From Anaerolineales bacterium (GTDB taxonomy: Bacteria > Chloroflexota > Anaerolineae > Anaerolineales > Villigracilaceae), in assembly GCA_020847355.1 (NCBI GenBank), contig JADLCG010000187.1, positions 1 through 7,583 of the forward strand: a stretch of DNA of 7,583 nucleotides. Direction: 5' to 3'. This document shows positions 1 to 5,996 of this stretch, piece after piece (within the stretch, counting starts at the first letter, position 1; each line of letters opens with the position of its first letter). A program made the position numbers and the translations under genes. Below the pieces are notes generated by a model. The model had not been told where the DNA came from. It saw only the letters and a program-made list of their open reading frames with translations, and did not search any database.

Positions 1-6
1 CGAACG

Positions 7-40
7 AAAATAAAAACACATCCTTTGCAGAATGTGTTTT
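7..40 (-). terminator. Intrinsic terminator after the tRNA-Ser pair
   Basis: Read on the minus strand, the arms at 40-30 and 23-13 form an 11-bp stem (nine perfect outer pairs AAAACACAT/ATGTGTTTT, then one T-G wobble and one C-G pair) around a six-base loop. The 3' arm runs straight into T-rich sequence (12-7, TTTTTATTTT including the stem end). It starts five bases after the CCA end of tRNA-Ser(GCU), which is where a terminator for the tRNA transcript is expected. The stem is AT-rich at its base, so its strength is uncertain. Confidence 0.75.
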
Positions 41-44
41 CTCG

Positions 45-136
45 TGGCGGGGAGGGCGGGATTCGAACCCGCGACCGGTTTTAAAGCCGGCACTCACTTA
101 GCAGGCGAGCCCATTCAGCCACTCTGGCACCTCCCC
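45..136 (-). tRNA. trnS(gcu): tRNA-Ser (anticodon GCU)
   Basis: Serine tRNA reading AGC/AGU codons. On the minus strand a 7-bp acceptor stem GGGGAGG/CCTCCCC (136-130 with 55-49) is followed by discriminator G (48) and an encoded CCA (47-45). The anticodon arm is CTCGC-CTGCTAA-GTGAG, giving anticodon GCT. A long variable arm (GCCGG / CCGGT around an A/T-rich loop) marks it as class II, as expected for serine. The T arm is GCGGG-TTCGAAT-CCCGC. All four arms fold without mismatch apart from single G-T pairs. It lies 54 bases downstream of tRNA-Ser(UGA), probably in the same transcript. Confidence 0.97.
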
Positions 137-190
137 AGTTATTAGACAACTTCCCAATGATAAATCAAAACTCATCAGTCGTAAATTGTC

Positions 191-278
191 TGGCGGAGGG
201 AGTGGGATTCGAACCCACGTTGGTGTGACCCAAACATGTTTTCAAGACATGCGCCTTCAGCCACTCGGCCATCCCTCC
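191..278 (-). tRNA. trnS(uga): tRNA-Ser (anticodon UGA)
   Basis: Serine tRNA reading UCN codons. On the minus strand the acceptor stem is GGAGGGA (278-272) paired with TCCCTCC (201-195), then discriminator G (194) and an encoded CCA (193-191). The anticodon arm is CATGT-CTTGAAA-ACATG, so the anticodon is TGA. The long variable arm TTGG...CCAA and the T arm GTGGG-TTCGAAT-CCCAC are intact. It is the first gene of a two-tRNA cluster and lies 65 bases beyond the stop codon of the lipoprotein gene. Confidence 0.97.
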
Positions 279-299
279 AGATAATTCGGAAGCGGGGCG

Positions 300-335
300 A
301 TTTTACCATATATCGCCGCCGAGAATAAATTTCAA
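300..335 (-). promoter_or_regulatory. Possible promoter for the tRNA-Ser pair
   Basis: On the minus strand there is a TTGAAA hexamer (335-330) followed after 17 bases by TATATG (312-307), and, overlapping, an extended -10 TGGTAAAAT (308-300). Either -10 would start transcription about 15-25 bases before the mature tRNA. The -10 region lies inside a short inverted repeat, GGCGAT/ATCGCC (296-317). Which -10 is used cannot be told, and the tRNAs could also be read through from the upstream operon because no clear terminator separates them. Confidence 0.45.
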
Positions 336-343
336 CTTCTTGG

Positions 344-1108
344 CTATTGCAAATACGGCTTCAAGGGACCTTCCACATTAATCAGTTCCTTCAATACGCT
401 AAAAGGAATCGTCACCACTTGCGGACCCGCCGCATACGGCGCCACTTGATATTCGTCAAAGGTGACAACTAAACCTTCAACGGAAATATTCCAATTCCGA
501 TAATTATCGGGAGTAGGCTCGGCGCCTTGCAGAAAAACATCGTCAAAGCCAATCTCGCGTTTAGCGAGTTCGGTCTTGCAATACTCTGCCAGCGTCGGTA
601 GCGGATCGGCGTTGAAAAGTTCAGCCAGTTTCAACTCGCGCCCGTTCGTTAAATCATAATTGAACGTCAGACTGTAATGATACGGGTGCGCCGCGCCGTC
701 AGCGTAGCCATCCCCATTAAACTTAATGCTCCAAATATTTTCCCGCTGGCTGATCAATTCATAAACGATATTAAAGGAACTACCAGCCACAATCGGTTCA
801 GTGGGCATTTCCGCCATGCCGCCTTTGAAAGCCTCAATCTCGCTCTCTACAATTGCCTTCAACGCGGAATTAAAATCCAAAACGCGCTGATCGTTTACGC
901 CTTCAATATAAGGGATTTGAGCCGTAATTTTATAAACAGGCGCCGAACTTTCTTCGTTCAGCGGACTGGATTTCAATTGACTCGCATCTGCCAGAGGCAT
1001 GGTCATCGTCGGGAGCGCCGGAACCGCCTGCGTTGGCGCAGTCGTTCCGCAAGCTAAAATAAGCAGAAGCGCGATCAATATGCCGGATAAGATTTTTAGA
1101 TTTTTCAT
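344..1108 (-). CDS. DUF4163/DUF3298 (RsiV-like) lipoprotein
   Basis: Predicted exported lipoprotein of 254 aa. Residues 1-20 are a lipoprotein signal: KNLK, then a long hydrophobic stretch ending ILAC, with C20 as the lipidation site. A Thr/Pro/Ala-rich linker (21-57) follows. Residues ~58-125 resemble DUF4163 (the N-terminal module also seen in PdaC-type proteins), and ~135-245 match the DUF3298 pattern: GAAHPYH, a TNGRELKLAELF segment, and a closing FDEYQVAPYAAGP...IPFSVL. DUF3298 is the extracellular domain of the B. subtilis anti-sigma factor RsiV, which binds lysozyme. Here there is no cytoplasmic anti-sigma part and no sigma factor gene nearby, so an RsiV role should not be assumed. Its ATG overlaps the MFS stop codon by four bases (ATGA), and GAGGAA lies five bases upstream, so it is probably translationally coupled to the transporter gene. 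The ligand is unknown. Confidence 0.85.
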   Translation of the reverse strand: MKNLKILSGILIALLLILACGTTAPTQAVPALPTMTMPLADASQLKSSPLNEESSAPVYKITAQIPYIEGVNDQRVLDFNSALKAIVESEIEAFKGGMAEMPTEPIVAGSSFNIVYELISQRENIWSIKFNGDGYADGAAHPYHYSLTFNYDLTNGRELKLAELFNADPLPTLAEYCKTELAKREIGFDDVFLQGAEPTPDNYRNWNISVEGLVVTFDEYQVAPYAAGPQVVTIPFSVLKELINVEGPLKPYLQ

Positions 1109-2334
1109 TTAATTTCCTCGGATGGTTTCACTGCGTTAAATTCTCGATAGAGTAATAAATCATAGACGATTTTCAATCCGCCGGCAATATAGTAAGGCGC
1201 GTTGAAAAGGGCAGGGACGCTAAAGAACAAGCCGGTCAATACTGGAGAAAGAGCCGCGCCAATGGAGCGCGCAATCGCAGTCACGCCTGAAGCGGCAGAC
1301 CTTTCGTCCGGCGCGACAACTGCCATCGTGTAAGATTGCCGCGTAGGCACGTCCATTTGCGAAACGCTAAAACGCAACAGCAAAACGCCAATCGCCAACG
1401 GCAAGTTAGGCATGAGCGGCACAAGGATCAAAAAAATATTGGATGGAATATGCGTAAAAACCATCGTATTGATCAAGCCGAAGCGGGCGGCGATCCGCGC
1501 GGCGAGCAGAGCCGAAATCCCCGCCAGCACATTTGCCCCAAAGAAAATACTGCCCAGCGTTCCGGCATCCACGCCATATTTAATATAGAACCAGTATGCC
1601 AACAAACTTTGAATAACCAAACCGCCAGCGAAAGCGTCGAGCGCGAAGAACATGCTCAACTTGAGAACCACATTCTTCGAGCGGTGCAAGCCCAGCGTTT
1701 TCTTTGGCTGATCCGCAGTTGCCGTAGGCGGAATTTCGATCGCTTCAGAAAGGTTTAGGAAAAGCAAAGTCAGCGCCAAACCGCCAAACGCATACCCAAT
1801 CAAGATGAAACGATACGCCGCCAACGCCGACCAACCTTGATCTTGTAAAAGTTGAGCGAGCCACCCGCCGATCAATGCGCCCGAAGCCGTCGCTAATGAA
1901 CCCGCCAAGTTATACCAAGCAAAAACATGCGTCCGTTTAGCGTCTGGGATTAAGTTCGTCAGCCCGGCTTGCTCCACGGAAAGAAACGGTCCAATCTCAT
2001 TGCCGCTGGGGCTAATCACCCCAACAATGGCGGCGGCGATCAAAATCAAAAAATTATTGGTAATCACAAAAACAATGCCCGCGCCAAGCATAAGCCCAGC
2101 GCCGAACAACAATGTTTTCTTGCGCCCAAACGCATCGGCGCGAGTAGTGAGCAAAAGCGAAATGCCCGCATCGCCCGCCAGCGTGAGCGTGAACAACAAA
2201 CCAATCTGCTTTTCAGTGAGTCCCGTTTTAGCCAGATACAGGGCGATGATCACCGAAAGAAAGCCGTAACAAAACAAGCGGATACTGCGCGTCGTAAAGA
2301 GAATCCAAACGTCTTTAGGATATATTTGCCGCAC
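1105..2334 (-). CDS. MFS transporter
   Basis: Integral membrane secondary transporter of the major facilitator superfamily, 409 aa, a normal length for a 12-helix member. Hydrophobic segments fill the protein in two halves, split by a hydrophilic central loop at about residues 196-224. The loop between helices 2 and 3 carries the MFS motif A signature as TTRADAFGRKK (63-73; D67, G70, R71 conserved). The second half has the Asp-Val-Pro-Thr-Arg segment (328-332) and the ERSAASG...IARSIGAALSP pattern (344-363) common in drug/metabolite exporters. The substrate cannot be read from sequence. It starts at GTG, fixed by a strong Shine-Dalgarno five bases upstream. It follows the helicase stop by 12 bases and overlaps the lipoprotein gene by four, so these three genes are almost certainly co-transcribed. 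A functional link with the helicase is not implied. Confidence 0.9.
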   Translation of the reverse strand: MRQIYPKDVWILFTTRSIRLFCYGFLSVIIALYLAKTGLTEKQIGLLFTLTLAGDAGISLLLTTRADAFGRKKTLLFGAGLMLGAGIVFVITNNFLILIAAAIVGVISPSGNEIGPFLSVEQAGLTNLIPDAKRTHVFAWYNLAGSLATASGALIGGWLAQLLQDQGWSALAAYRFILIGYAFGGLALTLLFLNLSEAIEIPPTATADQPKKTLGLHRSKNVVLKLSMFFALDAFAGGLVIQSLLAYWFYIKYGVDAGTLGSIFFGANVLAGISALLAARIAARFGLINTMVFTHIPSNIFLILVPLMPNLPLAIGVLLLRFSVSQMDVPTRQSYTMAVVAPDERSAASGVTAIARSIGAALSPVLTGLFFSVPALFNAPYYIAGGLKIVYDLLLYREFNAVKPSEEIK

Positions 2335-2339
2335 TGTTG

Positions 2340-2345
2340 ACCTCC
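2340..2345 (-). promoter_or_regulatory. Shine-Dalgarno fixing the GTG start of the MFS gene
   Basis: GGAGGT, a near-perfect match to the anti-Shine-Dalgarno sequence, ends five bases before the GTG at 2334 and begins one base after the helicase stop codon (TGA-C-GGAGGT). It settles the non-ATG start and suggests that ribosomes ending on the helicase message can reinitiate on the transporter. Confidence 0.85.
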
Positions 2346-2346
2346 G

Positions 2347-4902
2347 TCAAATCAAAAGTTTTAAAAGCGCTTGCGTTTCGTTTTTTCCGCCTACGCCGTT
2401 CTCGCCGCCCGGTCCCACGCATGAAGGGCAACCATCGGCGCATTCACATTGCGTTACTAATTCATAGGCGCGTTGCATCAATTCAGCATGGATCTCAAAA
2501 AGTTCTTGGCTAAAGCCAATGCCGGCTGGCGCTAAATCATAAAGGACAATAGACGGTTGACCGCCATTGACCAGACCAGCGGGGTCTGTATGCACTCCCA
2601 AATCACGTTGGTCACACATCAAAAATAACGGCGCTAAATTTCCCAATACAAAACCTAAACCTGCCAAGCCACTGCGCATACGCACATTTTGTTCCACCTT
2701 ATGATGACAACTTGAACAAAGCGTGGTTAGATTTTCTAAACGATTGGCTTCTGCTTTTGACGCAAATGCGCGAAACGGGATTTTATGATGCACGTCATGC
2801 TGGCGATCAACTTCTTTCGCGCCGCATACCTGACAGGTGAACTGGTCTCGTTTTCTGACGGCTTCTCTTATCTGACTCCAATTGACTCCATAGTCGTTGG
2901 CGTCGTTCGTCCATGCGCCGGATTCGCGCAAGCGCTTCACAACATCTTCCGAGAGCGTTAGCCAATATCCGGCAGTCTGTAATTGAACTGGGGGCAGATC
3001 CAATTCTTCTTGACCTAGATTTTCATTGGTAAACCATCTCAATTTCTTGAAGCCGATGACTTGCGTGGTGACTTGAATTTCGCCATAGCCTTTTTCGCCG
3101 ATCGCTTCTCTCTTTGCGTTCTTAGCGGTCAATGATTCATTTTTATTTACAGATAATATTTCAATTTCAGATTTTTTTTGCGCTTCGGTATAGTAATCTA
3201 AACCAACCGGCACAAGTTGAGCGGTATGTTTCTCAAGATCTAATGCTTGCACAAAATATTGCTGGGCTTCGTGCATGTAAATCGCGCCGGCGTGAATCAT
3301 CCAGTGCGCCGATTCGCCATCCACTGTCCCTATCGTCAATGGTCTATCGTCTTCGGTCAGGGTTTGCAGAACAAAACTTTGAGGCGAGGCAGAGCGCAAA
3401 GAAATATTTGCGGCGGGGTATTGATCTTTCATCCAATAATATTTTTCGTTGGAGAGATGCGATTCTTGATTTGAAACCAGGAATTGCAAATATTCTTCAA
3501 TCAATTCCCAAGAGAGCGAGCCAAAAGATTCCTGCGTTTGAAACGGTAATTCAAACATGGCGCAACGTAAATGTTCTAATAAAATCAGTAAATGATTGGG
3601 GTTGACCAAAGCTCGTTCAGGAGAACGCTTAAAAAAATATTCAGGGTGATGCGCGAGAAATTGATCAAGCGGGCTGGGAGAAGCGACCAAAATTGAAACT
3701 GCGGGATCGTCTCCGCGCCCGGCTCTGCCGGCTTGTTGTCTCGCGCTGGCAATTGTTCCCGGGTAGCCCACTAATAGCGCCGCGCCGAGTCCGCCAATAT
3801 CAATGCCCAATTCAAGCGCTGTGGTTGCCACAACCGTTTTGACGCTTCCAGCGCGTAAGCCTTGTTCGATTTCACGGCGTTGCGTTGGGAGGTAGCCAGA
3901 GCGATAGCCGCGAATTTGATTATTGGTAATTGGTAATTGGTAAATTGAGATGAGCGATTGGAGATTAGTTAGCAGAATTTCTACGGTTCTTCTGGTTCTG
4001 GCAAAAACCACAGATTGAATATTATGTTTGAGCAAATCGGTTGTTAATCTCACGCTTTCGAGGATGGCGCTTTTTCGTAGACCCAAACTTGCATCTATGA
4101 CCGGCGGGTTATAAACCATGAAATGACGCTCGCCTTTGGATGAACCGTCATTATCAATCAGTTCAACGGGATGTTCGATTAATTTCTCGGCTAATTCTTT
4201 GGGATTGCCAATGGTGGCAGACGCTAAAATAAATTGCGGATTTGCCTCATAAAATTTTGCGACCCGTTTGAGTCTGCGAATCACATTGGCGACGTGCGAG
4301 CCAAAGACTCCGCGATAGGTGTGGGCTTCGTCTATGACGATGAATTTTAGGTTGCTGAAAAAATCAATCCAGTTGGCATGATGCGGCAGAATGCCCGTGT
4401 GGAGCATATCCGGGTTGGATAAAGCGATGTTGGCGTTTTTGCGAATTGCGGGGCGCTGAGTTTGCGGCGTATCGCCATCGTAGATGGCTGGTTTCAGTGA
4501 CCAATGTTCAGTCATCAGTGGGCGTAATACTGATAACAGATTACTGATTACTGACAGTTGGTCTTGCGCTAAGGCTTTGGTGGGGAAGAGATATAAGGCG
4601 CGGGCTTGAGGGTTATTGATGATTGCAGATAAAACCGGTAAGTTGTAGGCTAAGGTCTTTCCGCTGGCTGTGCTGGTGGAAAGGATGATATTTTTATTTT
4701 GCTGAGCGTGAGTCCATGCGGCGTGTTGGTGGGCGTAGAGCGAATCAATTCCCAGCGAGGATAATGCCGTTCGGAGCGCAACCGGCAAATCGGTCGGGAA
4801 GGGGCGGGTTTGTGCGGGGCGCGGCGGCGTCCTCTGCCAGGCTGAAAAATTCGGGGCAGTTTGCTCATCCTCCTGCCAGAAATCCAAAAGCGTTTGAAGC
4901 AT
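2347..4902 (-). CDS. MrfA-like (COG1205/YprA) DEAH helicase with MZB/DUF1998 C-terminus and an inserted HNH domain
   Basis: ATP-dependent superfamily 2 helicase, cytoplasmic, 851 aa from the ATG at 4902; MrfA/YprA of B. subtilis, a DNA-repair helicase for mitomycin-type damage, is from memory about 750 aa. RecA1: motif I STASGKT (77-83), DEAH (191-194), SAT (228-230). RecA2: ARTR region (~301), ALELGIDIGG (362-371), motif VI QQAGRAGR (389-396). The C-terminal MZB/DUF1998 region has the conserved GLAGLGFVLGNLAPLF block (745-760) and four cysteines C-x-C-x3-C-x2-C (819, 821, 825, 828). Between these parts sits a complete HNH motif (about 681-739): C690/C693 and C729/C732 as zinc pairs, HH at 705-706, N724 and H733. 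Three repeat-like inserts extend loops at 116-136, 315-330 and 576-604. A TTG at 4908 overlapping the previous stop is an alternative start; neither start has a clear Shine-Dalgarno. No mrfB-type exonuclease gene adjoins it. Confidence 0.9.
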   Translation of the reverse strand: MLQTLLDFWQEDEQTAPNFSAWQRTPPRPAQTRPFPTDLPVALRTALSSLGIDSLYAHQHAAWTHAQQNKNIILSTSTASGKTLAYNLPVLSAIINNPQARALYLFPTKALAQDQLSVISNLLSVLRPLMTEHWSLKPAIYDGDTPQTQRPAIRKNANIALSNPDMLHTGILPHHANWIDFFSNLKFIVIDEAHTYRGVFGSHVANVIRRLKRVAKFYEANPQFILASATIGNPKELAEKLIEHPVELIDNDGSSKGERHFMVYNPPVIDASLGLRKSAILESVRLTTDLLKHNIQSVVFARTRRTVEILLTNLQSLISIYQLPITNNQIRGYRSGYLPTQRREIEQGLRAGSVKTVVATTALELGIDIGGLGAALLVGYPGTIASARQQAGRAGRGDDPAVSILVASPSPLDQFLAHHPEYFFKRSPERALVNPNHLLILLEHLRCAMFELPFQTQESFGSLSWELIEEYLQFLVSNQESHLSNEKYYWMKDQYPAANISLRSASPQSFVLQTLTEDDRPLTIGTVDGESAHWMIHAGAIYMHEAQQYFVQALDLEKHTAQLVPVGLDYYTEAQKKSEIEILSVNKNESLTAKNAKREAIGEKGYGEIQVTTQVIGFKKLRWFTNENLGQEELDLPPVQLQTAGYWLTLSEDVVKRLRESGAWTNDANDYGVNWSQIREAVRKRDQFTCQVCGAKEVDRQHDVHHKIPFRAFASKAEANRLENLTTLCSSCHHKVEQNVRMRSGLAGLGFVLGNLAPLFLMCDQRDLGVHTDPAGLVNGGQPSIVLYDLAPAGIGFSQELFEIHAELMQRAYELVTQCECADGCPSCVGPGGENGVGGKNETQALLKLLI
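3103..3132 (-). repeat. Intergenic-type repeat read in frame inside the helicase gene (CGCTAAGAA/CGCAAAGAG)
   Basis: On the minus strand the segment begins TTGACCGCTAAGAACGC and continues with CAAAGAGAGAAGCG. It has a rough 9-bp period (CGCTAAGAA, CGCAAAGAG, AGAAGCGAT) and closely resembles the AACCGCAAAGAACGCAAAG-type repeat that I recall as scattered between genes in many environmental bacterial genomes. Here it encodes LTAKNAKREA. The AT-rich DNA just upstream in the gene (3135-3177) encodes a lysine/asparagine-rich stretch that probably belongs to the same insertion. Confidence 0.6.
3922..3942 (-). repeat. Three perfect heptamer repeats (TACCAAT)3 inside the helicase gene
   Basis: The plus strand reads ATTGGTA three times without a mismatch; on the coding strand this is (TACCAAT)3. 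Seven is not a multiple of three, so three units pass through all reading frames and give exactly the peptide YQLPITN. The adjoining coding-strand upstream sequence (3943-3966, CTCCAATCGCTCATCTC core) is also repeat-like. Heptameric short tandem repeats (STRR) are well known in cyanobacterial genomes; similar ones seem to occur in Chloroflexota. Confidence 0.8.
4526..4553 (-). repeat. Degenerate heptamer repeat (CAGTAAT)n inside the helicase gene
   Basis: On the coding strand four consecutive heptamers read CAGTAAT, CAGTAAT, CTGTTAT, CAGTATT. Further related heptamers (ACTGATG, ACTGAAC-like units) continue out of register through about 4493-4520. Together they encode the extra peptide SVISNLLSVLRPLMTEHWSL between the LAQDQL and KPAIYDGDTP blocks of RecA1. 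The third unit deviates at two positions; a perfect CAGTAAT there would give an in-frame TAA. Confidence 0.7.
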
Positions 4903-4904
4903 GT

Positions 4905-5915
4905 TCAAAGGCGCTTAATTTCAGTTTCCGCATGTAGCGAGCGGAATGCCCAAGCGCCCACCCCCAGCGGAAGCCAAAACGTGACGGCGCGATAAGCGAG
5001 CGTGATGACGATGGCTTGACTCCAGTTGACGCCTAAAGAGGATAAGGCGATGGGCATTAAGCCTTCGACAATGCCGATGCCGGAAGGCGTGGGCGAAACA
5101 ATTAAGAAGAGGTAGGTTAGTGAAAAACCGGCGATGATGATATCCGCAGTGAAGGGGACTTCAAAAGCTAAAAAAGAAAAGACGAGGACGATCATCAATA
5201 AAGTTTTATCAAGGATGCCCCATAAAATTGGGCGCACGAGGCTTGATTTTTTTTCGGTGATGCCCGAGAAGCCTTCCGCCACTTCGCGCGCGAATTCATG
5301 GGCGCGGGTTTCGCTGAGGTAGTCGTCTTTGCGGAAAAAGCGAAAGAAACGGTTGAGCAGACGCGCAATGCGCGCGAGTAAATTCCCGAGTTTTTGTTCG
5401 GAGCGATAACCGAGATAAAGAATAAAGGCGTAAGAGATCGCGATGACCAAGAGAAATACAGACGCTGAAATTTCGCCCGGGTTGAGATCGTTGCGTCCGG
5501 CGAGAATGATTAAGCCCACCGAAAGCACCACTAAAAATGAGGCTTGATCCAATAATAAAAATAGCGCGGCGGCAACAGTGACTTTGCCTACGGCATGTCC
5601 GCGTTTGCGGGCTTCGCTGGCGAACAAAGCCACGCCGCCCACGCCCGCCGTTGGCGCGACAATGTTGATAAAAGTCGCGGCGGTGGCGATGCGGCTCAAT
5701 TCCAAAACGGTATCGTGAATCCCGAGCAAATGAAAAATGGATTGGTACATTCTGCCGGAACTGATAAACCAGATGCACTGAATCAAAACGGCGAGAAGGA
5801 GAAAGCCGAGATGTGCGCGTTGAAGCGTTTTGAGAATGGTCTCTAATTCGCTGAAGCTTAAGACGATGATGACGATCAATAAAAAGAAAACGAAAGCGAC
5901 AAAAAATTTCTTCAT
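4905..5915 (-). CDS. Flippase-like / lysylphosphatidylglycerol synthase TM-domain membrane protein
   Basis: Polytopic inner-membrane protein, 336 aa from the ATG at 5915, the usual size for stand-alone members of the UPF0104/AglD2/LPG-synthase TM family. Hydrophobic segments lie near residues 4-21, 37-53, 114-139, 152-169, 229-251, 257-275 and 302-323. Family hallmarks are the NIVAPTAGVGG segment (84-94), the SPTPSGIGIVEG motif (274-285) and the closing LAYRAVTFWLPLGVGAWAF (306-324). Family members move lipids or build polar lipid head groups; those without the C-terminal synthase domain, as here, are thought to be flippase-like, and the lipid cannot be named. An ATG at 5945 would add MRLALGIILV, but it would run through the TATAAT box and lacks a ribosome-binding site; the shorter form begins MKKFF, a typical membrane-protein start. 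It is the first gene of the four-gene unit, ending 2 bases before the helicase ATG. Confidence 0.85.
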   Translation of the reverse strand: MKKFFVAFVFFLLIVIIVLSFSELETILKTLQRAHLGFLLLAVLIQCIWFISSGRMYQSIFHLLGIHDTVLELSRIATAATFINIVAPTAGVGGVALFASEARKRGHAVGKVTVAAALFLLLDQASFLVVLSVGLIILAGRNDLNPGEISASVFLLVIAISYAFILYLGYRSEQKLGNLLARIARLLNRFFRFFRKDDYLSETRAHEFAREVAEGFSGITEKKSSLVRPILWGILDKTLLMIVLVFSFLAFEVPFTADIIIAGFSLTYLFLIVSPTPSGIGIVEGLMPIALSSLGVNWSQAIVITLAYRAVTFWLPLGVGAWAFRSLHAETEIKRL

Positions 5916-5922
5916 TACAAGA

Positions 5923-5928
5923 ATTATA
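5923..5928 (-). promoter_or_regulatory. -10 box (TATAAT) for the four-gene operon, probably leaderless
   Basis: A perfect TATAAT on the minus strand ends exactly seven bases (TCTTGTA) before the ATG at 5915, so transcription would begin at or next to the A of the start codon. It lies directly after the terminator of the previous unit, where a new promoter is expected. No convincing -35 hexamer is found at 15-19 bases, and no Shine-Dalgarno precedes the ATG; both fit a leaderless promoter. Confidence 0.6.
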
Positions 5929-5953
5929 CCTAGAGCGAGGCGCATTTACTCGA

Positions 5954-5986
5954 AATAAAAGAGCAGGCAGAACCTGCTCTTTTATT
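5954..5986 (-). terminator. Perfect 14-bp intrinsic terminator hairpin
   Basis: The arms AATAAAAGAGCAGG (5954-5967) and CCTGCTCTTTTATT (5973-5986) are fully complementary around the five-base loop CAGAA. Read on the minus strand, the GC-rich tip is followed by CTCTTTTATTT, a normal T-run. It begins ten bases after the stop codon of the metallopeptidase gene. The hairpin is symmetric, with an A-run on one side and a T-run on the other, so it could stop transcription from either side, though no plus-strand gene is seen here. Confidence 0.9.
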
Positions 5987-5996
5987 GTAAACGCGG

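Noticed and set aside
145..190. GACAA/TTGTC inverted repeat between the two tRNA genes
   Set aside because: Only five pairs across a loop of about 36 bases; expected by chance.
677..1057. Plus-strand open frame over the lipoprotein gene
   Set aside because: It is antisense to a gene with a clear signal peptide and domain match, is Arg-rich with no recognisable domain, and has no ribosome-binding site of note.
1336..2340. Plus-strand open frames over the MFS gene
   Set aside because: The translations are rich in Arg, Gln and Asn with no domain; they are shadows of the membrane-protein codons on the other strand.
2686..2862. HNH segment as a homing endonuclease in an intein or intron
   Set aside because: No splicing-block residues (Cys/Ser at the start, His-Asn at the end) flank it, the frame is continuous, and the segment is only about 60 residues.
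3132..3605. Plus-strand open frames over the helicase gene
   Set aside because: They are opposite conserved helicase sequence and show no family features.
3922..4553. Possible CRISPR or other spaced repeat array
   Set aside because: The repeat units are 7 bp, directly tandem or far apart, of two different sequences, and lie inside a coding frame; there are no equal spacers.
5296..5778. Minus-strand open frame within the flippase-like gene
   Set aside because: It is a shifted frame of the membrane protein, is His/Arg-rich, and lacks domain or start signals.
5915..5945. ATG at 5945 as the start of the flippase-like gene
   Set aside because: No Shine-Dalgarno, extra residues do not fit a usual N-terminus, and the extension overlaps the TATAAT box; the ATG at 5915 is preferred but not proved.
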